A DNA stretch of 51,188 nucleotides from contig CASBHZ010000012.1 of assembly GCA_949123685.1 (NCBI GenBank), forward strand, positions 1-51,188, written 5' to 3'. Below the pieces are notes generated by a model, which saw nothing but the letters and a program-made list of their open reading frames with translations, searched no databases and was not told the DNA's origin. Positions 7,524 through 16,579 of this stretch are shown here, piece after piece; within the stretch, counting starts at the first letter, position 1, and each line of letters opens with the position of its first letter. The DNA is from an uncultured Bacteroidales bacterium. GTDB lineage: Bacteria > Bacteroidota > Bacteroidia > Bacteroidales > Muribaculaceae. The translations under genes and the position numbers were made by a program.

Positions 7524-10500
7524 ATGGGAAACTGTTTTTCTACTTCATCGGGCAGGTTCTTGTCCAAAATTAAATTATTACTGGTTTTGCCGGTATTGTT
7601 CTGCATAGGACTGCCGGCATATGCCTCCGGTAATAAAGTTTCTATTAACATGAAGGATGTTCCTTTAGTGAATGTTCTGAAATCAATCGAACGTCAGACC
7701 GATTACCGCTTTTTCTATAGTAAAGAGTCGGTCAACGTCAACAAGAAGGTGTCTGTCAATGCCGCGGGGGAGGCTGTCTCCGTTGTTCTTGATAAGATTC
7801 TTCCTTCTTGTGGCATCGGGTATACGATTGATAAAAAGAGGATTCTCCTGAACAGGATGCAGGAGAATGCATCGAAAGTCTCTACAACTACAGCAGGTAA
7901 AGGAGAGAAGGTAAAAGTTTTAGGTCAGATCAGCGATGCAAAAGGAGAGCCGCTGATTGGAGTCTCGGTAAGGTGCGACGAAACCGGGGCAGGTGCCGTT
8001 TCCGACATTGATGGCAATTACGCTATTGAAGTGCCGGAGGGAAGCCGTCTTTCTTTCACATACGTGGGTTATACCCCGGTGAAAAAGAAAGTTGGCAAAG
8101 GCGGCTCTGTCAATGTCGTGCTTTCCGAAGACTCCAAACTCTTGAGTGAGGTTGTGGTCATCGGCTACGGCACAATGGACAAGAAAGAGCTTACTTCCGC
8201 CATAAGCCATGTTGGCGAGAAAGACTTTCTTTCCGTCAGTTCTCTTGACCCCAAAATGCTGATACAAGGTAAGGTGCCGGGTGTATCTATTACCAATACA
8301 GGTGCAGGAGACCCCAATAATCAGGCAAGTATCCAGATTCGTGGTGTGTCTTCGCGTTCAGCGGGTTTAGGACCATTAATCGTTATCGATGGTGTGCCCG
8401 GTGGAGACCTTACGAATGTCAATCCTAACGATATTGCTTCTTTTGACATTCTAAAGGATGGTGCAGCGTCTGCCATATATGGAACACGTGGTTCCAATGG
8501 TGTCGTTGTTGTAACAACAAAGAAAGGCTCGCGTGATGGAAAGACACATACATCCTATTCATGTACTTTGGCATGGGATGTAATGAAAAAAGAACTGGAC
8601 ATGATGAGTGCGCAGGATTTTCGCGAAGTCCGTCTTGGTTGGGGAGATCCGGGCGTAGACATCGGTGGTAATGTAGACTGGCTTGATGCCGTTTCGCGCA
8701 CCGGATTTACGATGAAGCATACTCTTACTGTCAGTGGCGGTAATGAGAGGAGTAATTATCGTGTCAGTGCTGACTACCGTGATGCCAACGGAATCGATCT
8801 CCGGTCGGGCAGACGTGAATATGGTGCGAGAGCCTCTGTGCTCCATACTACAAAAGGGGGACTTTTCACGATAAACCTCAATGTGGTGCCCCGTGTCATA
8901 TCACGCGACAATGCCGACTGGGGTGTGTTCAAGGATGCTATAGAAGCCAACCCAACCACTCCTCTCATGGATCCTAATAATCCGGCGCAATATTATAATT
9001 TCTTCGGACAGATAGCCGGTAGCAACCCTGTGGAGAGGCAGAAACTCGAGACAAGCCACGCAGATGATAAGTTGCTTGACATGGATGGATCAATCAAGCT
9101 AAATCTGCTTCCATTGTTTTATAGGAATGGATTGACCGGTCAGAATCTTTCGACCCAGATAATGTTTGCAAGTCATCATTACAGCAATGACAACACCTCT
9201 TTTGTTCCTTCAACAAGCACAGCATGTATAAACAGCGGACATGAAGGTGTGGCTTCTCGGTCATACAGTAAGAGTCATCAATATATTCTGGAATGGCTCA
9301 CCAATTACAGTGCACGTTTTGCCGACAAGCACAATGTTAAGGCGATGGTCGGATATTCCTATCAGTATGCCCAGGCTTCCGGTTTCAATGCGGAGAACAG
9401 GGATTTTCCCAACGATGGTCTCGGTGCAGACAATCTTGGCTCCGGATTGTGGGCTAAGGAAGAAGGCGAGGTTTTGATGGGGAGCTATAAAAACGATTCA
9501 AAGCTTATCTCTTTCTTCGGTCGTTTGAGTTATGATTACGATGGAAAGTATCTTATCACCGCATCTCTTCGTCATGAGGGTTCTTCTAAATTCGGAAAGA
9601 ATCATAAATGGGGTAATTTCCCGGCAGTGTCTGCCGGATGGCGTATATCGCATGAGGAATTCATGAAGGATATCACGTGGATAAATGATCTTAAAATAAG
9701 GGCAGACTATGGTGTTACCGGTAATCAGGATTTTGGCAGCTATTTGTCAATAAACACCATGAGCGGTTTTGGATACTATTATTATAACGGAAAGTATATT
9801 CAGGTATGGGGACCTGGTAAGAATGTCAATCCCGACCTCCGTTGGGAGAAGGGAAAGAACTGGAATGTAGGTCTTGATTTCTCGGTGCTTGACAATCGTA
9901 TCTATGGTTCTTTAAACTATTTCAACCGCAGGCAGCAGGATCTCCTTGGCAATTACACGGTTTCTGTGCCACCGAATATCCATGGTGAAACATTTGTCAA
10001 CGTGGGAACAATGAAAAACACGGGATTTGAATTTGACCTTAATTTCAATGTCGTGGATACTAAAGATTTTTCTTATAATTTTGGTGTCATAGGAAGCACG
10101 ATGAACAATAAGTTCGTTGAATTCAGTAATTCGCAATATGTCGGACAGGACTATTATAGCGTATGTGAGACTGTGAATCCTTATCCTTATTATTATCTGC
10201 AGCGTATCGAGAAAGGTAAGCCAATAGGTAATTTCTACATGTGGCGTTACGCCGGTATCGACCGCAACGGAGACTGGGTGGTATATGACAAGAATGGAGA
10301 AATGATCAGTGCCTCAATGGCTACAGAAGAAGACCGCTGTGTAGTTGGAAACGGAATGCCGAAATTTACGATGTCAACGACCCATAATTTCCGTTATCGT
10401 AATTTTGATTTGTCTCTGTTCTTCCGTGGGGCATTTGGCTTTCAGATTTTCAATATCCATGATTTCTATTACGGCACCCGTAATTTCAACGGCAATATGT

Positions 10501-10817
10501 TGAAAAAGGCGTACGGTAAGAATTTTGATGTGTCGCCTTACTCTGCTCCGGTTGTGAGCGACTATTTCCTTGAGAATGGCGATTATTTCAAACTTGACAT
10601 GATAACGTTGGGTTATACTTTGCGTCTTCCACAATGTCGCTTTATTGATAAAGTGAGGGTTTATGGAACAGTGAATAATGTGTTCACGCTCACAAAATTC
10701 ACCGGAGTGGATCCGTCAACCTATCAGGTCAATGGTCTTCAGCCCGGAGCGCAGGGCGACCGGAGTTATTATCCTTCAACGCGTCAATTCATCGTGGGCT
10801 TGCTGCTCGATTTTTAA
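7524..10817 (+). CDS. SusC/RagA-type TonB-dependent outer-membrane transporter with STN domain
   Basis: A 1097-residue importer of oligosaccharides. In order: signal peptide (residues 1 to about 35, ending GLPAYA), STN domain (about 38-115, VSINMKDVPLVNVLKSI), a carboxypeptidase-regulatory-like domain (about 130-205, GQISDAKGEPLIGVSV), the TonB-box region SEVVVIGYG, a plug domain with IQIRG and TYGTRGSNGVV-like motifs, and a 22-stranded barrel ending in FIVGLLLDF. The STN domain marks it as a signalling transducer working with FecR. It forms a pair with the SusD 19 bases downstream. The ATG at 7524 gives the complete signal peptide. Confidence 0.96.
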   Translation: MGNCFSTSSGRFLSKIKLLLVLPVLFCIGLPAYASGNKVSINMKDVPLVNVLKSIERQTDYRFFYSKESVNVNKKVSVNAAGEAVSVVLDKILPSCGIGYTIDKKRILLNRMQENASKVSTTTAGKGEKVKVLGQISDAKGEPLIGVSVRCDETGAGAVSDIDGNYAIEVPEGSRLSFTYVGYTPVKKKVGKGGSVNVVLSEDSKLLSEVVVIGYGTMDKKELTSAISHVGEKDFLSVSSLDPKMLIQGKVPGVSITNTGAGDPNNQASIQIRGVSSRSAGLGPLIVIDGVPGGDLTNVNPNDIASFDILKDGAASAIYGTRGSNGVVVVTTKKGSRDGKTHTSYSCTLAWDVMKKELDMMSAQDFREVRLGWGDPGVDIGGNVDWLDAVSRTGFTMKHTLTVSGGNERSNYRVSADYRDANGIDLRSGRREYGARASVLHTTKGGLFTINLNVVPRVISRDNADWGVFKDAIEANPTTPLMDPNNPAQYYNFFGQIAGSNPVERQKLETSHADDKLLDMDGSIKLNLLPLFYRNGLTGQNLSTQIMFASHHYSNDNTSFVPSTSTACINSGHEGVASRSYSKSHQYILEWLTNYSARFADKHNVKAMVGYSYQYAQASGFNAENRDFPNDGLGADNLGSGLWAKEEGEVLMGSYKNDSKLISFFGRLSYDYDGKYLITASLRHEGSSKFGKNHKWGNFPAVSAGWRISHEEFMKDITWINDLKIRADYGVTGNQDFGSYLSINTMSGFGYYYYNGKYIQVWGPGKNVNPDLRWEKGKNWNVGLDFSVLDNRIYGSLNYFNRRQQDLLGNYTVSVPPNIHGETFVNVGTMKNTGFEFDLNFNVVDTKDFSYNFGVIGSTMNNKFVEFSNSQYVGQDYYSVCETVNPYPYYYLQRIEKGKPIGNFYMWRYAGIDRNGDWVVYDKNGEMISASMATEEDRCVVGNGMPKFTMSTTHNFRYRNFDLSLFFRGAFGFQIFNIHDFYYGTRNFNGNMLKKAYGKNFDVSPYSAPVVSDYFLENGDYFKLDMITLGYTLRLPQCRFIDKVRVYGTVNNVFTLTKFTGVDPSTYQVNGLQPGAQGDRSYYPSTRQFIVGLLLDF

Positions 10818-10836
10818 CAGCAAAAACAACTTAGAC

Positions 10837-12567
10837 ATGAAATTTCTAAAAAATATCATGATTGCCACTGCGTCGGTGTTGGCTTTGGGAAGTTGCACCA
10901 ACCTTGACGAGACACTATATGACCAAGTAGGCTCTGATAATTATTATAATACAAAAATGGATGTAATCAGGGCGGTTTTCCGACCGTTCGAACATGCCTA
11001 TTGGAGTATATGCAATCGGCATATACTGAATGAGCTTCCTGCCGACCAGCTTATCACACCGACACGCGACGGATGGTTTTACGATGGCGGATGTTGGGAA
11101 CGTCTTCATTATCATACCTGGACCGTAGATGACTTTGTGGAGGCGAGGGATGAATGGAACGGCTGCTTTCAAGGAATCATGCAGTGTAATCTGGTGATTG
11201 AGGATTTGAGCCGTTTTACTCCGGAACAATTCGGATTCAGCGACACTGAATTCAACAATCTAACGGCACAATGCAGGATACTGCGTGCGTGGTTCTACAT
11301 AAGATTGCTTGATGAGTTCCGAAATGTGCCTCTTGTCACAACCTATAGTGACCGTCCGAACAATCCGCAGGTGGCACCAGAAGAGACTTTCAGGTTTATA
11401 GAGAGTGAACTTAAAGACAATCTTCACTTGCTTATAAAGAAAAACGGTCTCGGCACTAACTCTCAGATACAGGGACAATGGACACAGGCTGCCGCTGCGT
11501 CTTTGCTCGTGCGTCTTTACCTCAATGCTGAAGTATATACCGGTGAACCCCGGTATGAGGATTGTGCGAAAGTGGCTCAGGATATCTTGGATAATAAATA
11601 TGGCGACTATATGGTTGCCGATCGGTGGGATGCGGCATTCGATTATGATAACGACAATTGCGATGAGGTGATTTTCGGTTTCTCAGGTGCGAAAGGATAT
11701 TCGCACTGGCATTATGATTACAATACATATGCCTGGACTGTTCCTGCCAATGCAGCATGGTTCCTGGATGACAATAAATCCGGCATTCATCATAACTGCA
11801 AATATGCGGCATCTCCAAGTTATGATCTTGACGGCAATCTGTATGATTATGAACTCGGTATGCCTGTTCAGAATTATAGGAAATATCCTGGGGATGAGCG
11901 CATGAAGTTCTATACCAATACCGGCAACAGTCGCCGCGAGGGGATGTTCCTTTTCGGATATCTTGAATATAAAGATAATAATACGGGAGCAATTACACGT
12001 CTACGTGCTCCAGAGCTTCCTTATGATTTATATATACGTGATGCTGTCGGCAAATTCCAAGGTCTTGATCCTGATAAATGGCCCGGAGACAAAACCAGTA
12101 CATTGCGTAACGGAGATCATAATTCGGGATGGCATTTCGTTAAATATCCCCTTTTGAGTGATGATGATCCGAATCAGGTTGAAAGCGATTATACTGAGAT
12201 TCGTCTTCCAGAGATAATCTATTCGCTGGCTGAATGTAAGATGCGAGCCGGCGATAAGCCGGGAGCCGTGCGTCTTTTGAATTCTGTGAGACGCCGCAAT
12301 TATCCTGCAGAGAATCTTGACAATGTGCTGTATGCTCCTGAAGGGAAAGCTCAGTTCGATGAGAATGAAATGTTGGCTGAATGGGGTCGAGAATTTTTTG
12401 CCGAAAGCCGGAGAAGAATAGATCTTGTTCGTTTCGGAAAGTTCAACACCGGGCGCTGGTGGGACAAGACTCCTGATGCTGACAATCATACAGCAATATT
12501 CCCGATTGTCCGTTCGGTTTTGAATTCAAATGCTCTATTGAAACAGAATCCGGGATATGGCAGGTAA
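10837..12567 (+). CDS. SusD/RagB-family glycan-binding lipoprotein
   Basis: A 576-residue surface lipoprotein. The true start is the ATG at 10837 (MKFLKNIMIATASVLALGSC), since the longer open frame overlaps susC and has no signal sequence. The lipobox LGSC places the lipidated Cys at residue 22. An N-terminal SusD-like region is followed by TPR-type helices (QCRILRAWFYIRLLDEFRNVPL) and a RagB/SusD C-terminal half with IRLPEIIYSLAECKM and EFFAESRRRIDLVRFGKF. Together with the upstream SusC it forms the pedal-bin importer. The ligand cannot be read from sequence. Confidence 0.95.
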   Translation: MKFLKNIMIATASVLALGSCTNLDETLYDQVGSDNYYNTKMDVIRAVFRPFEHAYWSICNRHILNELPADQLITPTRDGWFYDGGCWERLHYHTWTVDDFVEARDEWNGCFQGIMQCNLVIEDLSRFTPEQFGFSDTEFNNLTAQCRILRAWFYIRLLDEFRNVPLVTTYSDRPNNPQVAPEETFRFIESELKDNLHLLIKKNGLGTNSQIQGQWTQAAAASLLVRLYLNAEVYTGEPRYEDCAKVAQDILDNKYGDYMVADRWDAAFDYDNDNCDEVIFGFSGAKGYSHWHYDYNTYAWTVPANAAWFLDDNKSGIHHNCKYAASPSYDLDGNLYDYELGMPVQNYRKYPGDERMKFYTNTGNSRREGMFLFGYLEYKDNNTGAITRLRAPELPYDLYIRDAVGKFQGLDPDKWPGDKTSTLRNGDHNSGWHFVKYPLLSDDDPNQVESDYTEIRLPEIIYSLAECKMRAGDKPGAVRLLNSVRRRNYPAENLDNVLYAPEGKAQFDENEMLAEWGREFFAESRRRIDLVRFGKFNTGRWWDKTPDADNHTAIFPIVRSVLNSNALLKQNPGYGR

Positions 12568-12582
12568 CAGTATGAATTTAGA

Positions 12583-12613
12583 ATCTCTGCCCTCAAAATG
12601 TTAGGGCAGAGAT
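12583..12613 (+). promoter_or_regulatory. Intra-operon hairpin between susD and the SusE/F-like gene
   Basis: A perfect 11-bp stem (atctctgccct at 12583-12593 with its complement at 12603-12613) around a 9-base loop. It sits 15 bases after the susD stop and is not followed by a T tract. It is more likely a 3'-end stabiliser or partial attenuator that sets the susCD to downstream ratio than a full terminator. Confidence 0.6.
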
Positions 12614-12650
12614 CTTAAACAACTTCTCATTACTTAAACAATAAAAACTT

Positions 12651-14168
12651 ATGAAGTTAAAAAATATATTCTATTTATTACTGTGGGTTCTCCTTTTATT
12701 GCCACTGTATAGCTGTGAGGGGGAGAAAGATCTGGTAATCATTCAAAACGACTTGCCAATAAAGACTTCTGTTCTTTATATGGTTGGTGATGCCACGCCA
12801 AAAGGGTGGGATATAAATTCTCCCACTCCCCTTGTGGTTTCGGAAGATGATGCACTTGTGTTTACATGGGAGGGTAATCTTAATGTAGGAGAAATGAAGC
12901 TCTGCATGACAACAGGTAGTTGGAACGATCCCTTCATACGACCTCTGACCGGAGGAACGGAAATTGGTAAGGAGCCTATAACTGATGCCCCTTTCAAGAT
13001 GAATGCCGGAGATCCGGATGATAAATGGAACGTTGTGGCAGCTGGTGTATACAACATTAAGTTCGACATGCGACATCGCACCATGAGTACTGTTTATCTT
13101 CGCGAGCCAGATGGTCCGGAAGTTACGCCTATTGAGACGGAAAATCTATATATTATTGGTGACGCTACACCCTCTTGGTGGAATATCAACAGTCCGACTC
13201 CTTGTGAAAAGATTTCAGACTTTATATTTGTTTATGAAGGAGGTTTGAATGAGGGTACGTTGCAGGCATTGCTGACTCCAGGCGACTGGGCTCCGGCTTT
13301 CATACTTCCGATTGATGCAGACAGCAAGATAAACAAATCCGGAAAAGATAAGGAGCAGTTCAACTATTCGATAAACCATGCAAACATGTGGACGGTAGAG
13401 GATGCCGGGCGTTATCGTCTGACATTTGATCTCAAGAACTGGACAATCTCAGCTGAATATCTGGGTGGCTATGCTCCTGAAAAACTTTATATCGTAGGTT
13501 CTGCTACAGCAGGAGGATGGAGTCTTGATAACGCTACGGAATTAGCTGCTGTTGATGGAATTGAAGGAGAATATACATGGACCGGCTATCTTTCCAAAGG
13601 AACGTTCAAGGCTACGACAGTCAAGGATTTCGGTGCACCATTCTATCGCCCTTCGTCGGCTGATTGTCAGATTTCCGAGAATGGTATAACAGCAACCGAT
13701 GTTGTGTTTACTTCGGATCCTGATGACCAATGGACTGTGGTTACTGCCGGAAATTATAAGATAGATATAAACACCAAGAAGCTGACCATTTCGGCAGAAT
13801 ATCTTGGAGATCCCGGAAAGAGACCCATAGAAACAACAACTCTCTATATATTAGGTGACGCTACTCCCAACAGTTGGGATATTGGTGCTCCCACGCCCCT
13901 TGATATGAAATCGGAAAATATATTCGTATATGAAGGGAAATTATTCAAGGGCGCGTTGCAGGCAACAGCTGTGACTGGCGATTGGAACGTACCGTTTATC
14001 CTGCCTGTAACCAATGGTTGCAAGATAAGTAAGACAGGTGTGGAAAGTAATGAATTCGATTATCTTGTGGATCATACCAATATGTGGCAGGTTGAGGACA
14101 CAGGTAACTATCGCATTACTTTTGATCTTGAGAACTGGACTATAAATGCCGAGTATCTCGGAGAGTGA
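12651..14168 (+). CDS. Multi-domain SusE/SusF-like surface glycan-binding lipoprotein
   Basis: A 505-residue lipoprotein with lipobox LYSC (Cys22). The rest consists of four consecutive modules of about 110 residues starting near residues 41, 166, 278 and 397. Each opens with a variant of LYIxGDATPxxWDINxPTP and closes with TISAEYLG or similar. The pattern matches the SusE/SusF outer-membrane carbohydrate-binding modules that hold glycan at the cell surface. Modules 2 and 4 share FDYxxxHxNMWxVED and look closest to each other, while 1 and 3 share DPDDxWxVVxAG, so the array probably arose by duplication of a pair. The product of 15659-16573 has the same module types. Confidence 0.85.
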   Translation: MKLKNIFYLLLWVLLLLPLYSCEGEKDLVIIQNDLPIKTSVLYMVGDATPKGWDINSPTPLVVSEDDALVFTWEGNLNVGEMKLCMTTGSWNDPFIRPLTGGTEIGKEPITDAPFKMNAGDPDDKWNVVAAGVYNIKFDMRHRTMSTVYLREPDGPEVTPIETENLYIIGDATPSWWNINSPTPCEKISDFIFVYEGGLNEGTLQALLTPGDWAPAFILPIDADSKINKSGKDKEQFNYSINHANMWTVEDAGRYRLTFDLKNWTISAEYLGGYAPEKLYIVGSATAGGWSLDNATELAAVDGIEGEYTWTGYLSKGTFKATTVKDFGAPFYRPSSADCQISENGITATDVVFTSDPDDQWTVVTAGNYKIDINTKKLTISAEYLGDPGKRPIETTTLYILGDATPNSWDIGAPTPLDMKSENIFVYEGKLFKGALQATAVTGDWNVPFILPVTNGCKISKTGVESNEFDYLVDHTNMWQVEDTGNYRITFDLENWTINAEYLGE

Positions 14169-14218
14169 CACACGTGGGAACAATCTCTAAATAATTCAAA
14201 TCAGAAAATAAGTTAATA

Positions 14219-15637
14219 ATGAAAATAATGAACATACTTGCATCCACACTCGCTGTAGCCGCATTGACGGCTTGCACTGACACTATTGAGATGCGTCGAC
14301 CTCAGAAATTTGTTTTGCCGGATCTTCCTCCTATCGAGGAGATACATAATTTCAAGGCTCCTTTATACTGGAGTGTTTACGAATATTGTCACACACAGTC
14401 GCAGAATGGCGTGAAGAATGAGGATATGGACATTACTGCGGAGCAATGGGAAAAGATCACAGACTGGCTCGCCAAGGATTTAAAGCCTTATGGTTATGAC
14501 ATGGTGTGCACGGACGGATTCATAACGCAGAACTGTAAGGATGGTTCTCCGTATATGACGCATTATGGCTCAATGTCTATAAAAGATCTCGTGGAAATGT
14601 GTAAGAAGAAGGGGCTTAAAGTTGGTATCTATGATAACCCCTTGTGGATACATGCCCCGTGGGATACCAAAGTACCTGACACCGACTACACATTGGGAGA
14701 CTTGCTCTGGGATCATAAAAGCGAAGTCCTCAATCCTGACACACCGGATATATGGGGATTCCAATGGGTAGTGGCTAATTATCCCGGTGCCAAGGAATAC
14801 ATAGACGGCTTCTTCAAACATTATGCCGATTTGGGTATAGACTACATCCGTGTTGACTTCCTTTCTTGGTATGAGGATGGCAAAGACAGGAATATGGGAC
14901 CGATAGGAAGAGGTTATGGACGTGATGCCTACGTGCGTGCCTTGTCTTATATTGCCGAAAATGCAAAGAAATACGGAATATTCATATCTCTTGTGATGCC
15001 TCATCTATATTATGATGCGGAGATTGAGAAACTATGCGGCAATATGGTCCGTATTGTGCAGGATACAGGAAACGGTGGCTGGTGGCATTATTCCGATTGC
15101 GAAAGAGGTAAATCCTGGACTACATGGCCTAACTGCATGAATATGTTCGATGGATTTGTGTATTGGTCACATATCTCGGGTCGTGGAAAAGTATTGCTTG
15201 ATGGAGACTTTATCCGCCTTAACACATTCAATACGGATGCAGAGAAGGAATCCGTGGTTTCACTCCAGCTTATGGCAGGTGGTCCAGTAACGATTGCCGA
15301 CCAATATAACACTATCGGCGACAACACGAAATTCTATACAAATTCTGAACTTTTAGCCTTGAATACAGATGGTTTCGTCGGCAAGCCTTTGAGCGATGAG
15401 CTCAACAGTCGCAACAGCCAGATTTGGTATGGACAGATGTCTGACGGCAACTATGTCATTGGTTTGTTTAATCGTGATGACAGTTCGATATCGTTCAGCG
15501 TTGATTTCAAAACTCTCGGCATAGAGGGTGAATGGAATATTCGAGACTTATGGAAGCACGCTGATGAGGGTTCGGCAAGCTCAATATCGGTGACGGTGGC
15601 TCCACATGGATGCAAAATAATTAAACTGACGAAATAA
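14219..15637 (+). CDS. Putative GH27-like (alpha-galactosidase clan) lipoprotein glycosidase
   Basis: A 472-residue lipoprotein with lipobox LTAC (Cys19 in MKIMNILASTLAVAALTAC). A TIM-barrel-like core follows, with EYCHTQSQNG near the N-terminus, YDMVCTDGF, GLKVGIYDNP and the strand GIDYIRVDFLSW, whose Asp occupies the position of the clan GH-D nucleophile. A later RIVQDTGNGGWW segment resembles the acid/base region of GH27. The C-terminal 80 residues form a beta-sandwich-like domain ending in VAPHGCKIIKLTK, as in alpha-galactosidases. Possible activities include alpha-galactosidase or an isomaltodextranase-type alpha-glucanase. The fold call is fairly good; the specificity is unknown. Confidence 0.65.
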   Translation: MKIMNILASTLAVAALTACTDTIEMRRPQKFVLPDLPPIEEIHNFKAPLYWSVYEYCHTQSQNGVKNEDMDITAEQWEKITDWLAKDLKPYGYDMVCTDGFITQNCKDGSPYMTHYGSMSIKDLVEMCKKKGLKVGIYDNPLWIHAPWDTKVPDTDYTLGDLLWDHKSEVLNPDTPDIWGFQWVVANYPGAKEYIDGFFKHYADLGIDYIRVDFLSWYEDGKDRNMGPIGRGYGRDAYVRALSYIAENAKKYGIFISLVMPHLYYDAEIEKLCGNMVRIVQDTGNGGWWHYSDCERGKSWTTWPNCMNMFDGFVYWSHISGRGKVLLDGDFIRLNTFNTDAEKESVVSLQLMAGGPVTIADQYNTIGDNTKFYTNSELLALNTDGFVGKPLSDELNSRNSQIWYGQMSDGNYVIGLFNRDDSSISFSVDFKTLGIEGEWNIRDLWKHADEGSASSISVTVAPHGCKIIKLTK

Positions 15638-15658
15638 AAATCTAAACATAAAAACTAT

Positions 15659-16573
15659 ATGATCATGAAAAGAACTTTTTTATCCATTATTTTAGTCGCT
15701 CTAAGCGCTATTATATCGCTTGCAGAAAATCCATCTGTATTGTTTATGATCGGAGGGGCTACTGAGGGTTCCTGGGATTGGGCAAAGGCAACGGAAATGA
15801 TGCCGGTAGCCGGTCAGGATGGCGCATATTCCTGGACAGGGAACTTAGCTGCCGGCGATTTTAAAATTTGTGCAGAAAAGGATATAAATTGGTCTGGTAC
15901 TGTGCCTTCTTATCGTCCTGTTTATAATAATTGCGAAATATCAAAAGAAGGTGTTGCGGACAGCAAAGTTGTTTATACTATTTCTCCTGACGATAAATGG
16001 AATGTCGTTGATGCCGGTCAATACACAATCACTATAAATATCACTGATATGACTCTCTCGGCATCTTATCTCGGTGCCACCATAAAAAGTCCGATAGAAA
16101 CAGAAACATTATATTTGATTGGTGATGCCGCTCCCTGCGGATGGAATATAGGAAGTCTTACTCCTTGTGAAAAGAGGGGGAATAACATTTTTGTTTATAA
16201 TGGCGTATTGAAGCAGGGGTCTTTTCAGGCAAGTCCTACTCAGGGGGATTGGTCCGCGATGTTTATTGTGCCGACTACTAAAGACTGTGTGGTACCGTCG
16301 ACCGGATTGAAAAATAATGAATTTGATTATTCTGCAGATCATTCTAATATGTGGCAAGTGGAAGAAGAAGGAACTTATATCGTGACATTCGATCTCAATA
16401 ACTGGACCTTGAATGTGGCAAGTAATGCAGATACGGGTGTCATCGAACTTGTCACCGATAAGAATGCTCCTGTTGAATACTATAACTTACAAGGGGTACG
16501 CGTAGAAGATCCTTCCAATGGATTGTATCTGGTGCGTAAAGGCGGGAAAGTGTCTAAAATTATGATAAAATAA
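15659..16573 (+). CDS. SusE/F-like glycan-binding protein with C-terminal sorting-type domain
   Basis: A 304-residue protein (a start at the second ATG, 15665, is equally good). It has a Sec signal peptide without lipobox Cys (ending IISLA), two modules of the same repeat family as the product of 12651-14168 (near residues 26-138 and 148-255), then a 45-residue tail with PVEYYNLQGVRV, PSNGLYLVRKGG and KVSKIMIK. Tails of this pattern are common in Bacteroidales and resemble type IX secretion sorting domains, so this module protein may be exported or anchored by a route other than lipidation. A PorZ-like protein is encoded at 27463-30093. Binding function is by analogy; the secretion route is inference. 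Confidence 0.75.
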   Translation: MIMKRTFLSIILVALSAIISLAENPSVLFMIGGATEGSWDWAKATEMMPVAGQDGAYSWTGNLAAGDFKICAEKDINWSGTVPSYRPVYNNCEISKEGVADSKVVYTISPDDKWNVVDAGQYTITINITDMTLSASYLGATIKSPIETETLYLIGDAAPCGWNIGSLTPCEKRGNNIFVYNGVLKQGSFQASPTQGDWSAMFIVPTTKDCVVPSTGLKNNEFDYSADHSNMWQVEEEGTYIVTFDLNNWTLNVASNADTGVIELVTDKNAPVEYYNLQGVRVEDPSNGLYLVRKGGKVSKIMIK

Positions 16574-16579
16574 ACCTGA

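Noticed and set aside
10678..10836. Longer N-terminus for SusD
   Set aside because: It lies inside the end of susC, while the lipoprotein signal starts at 10837.
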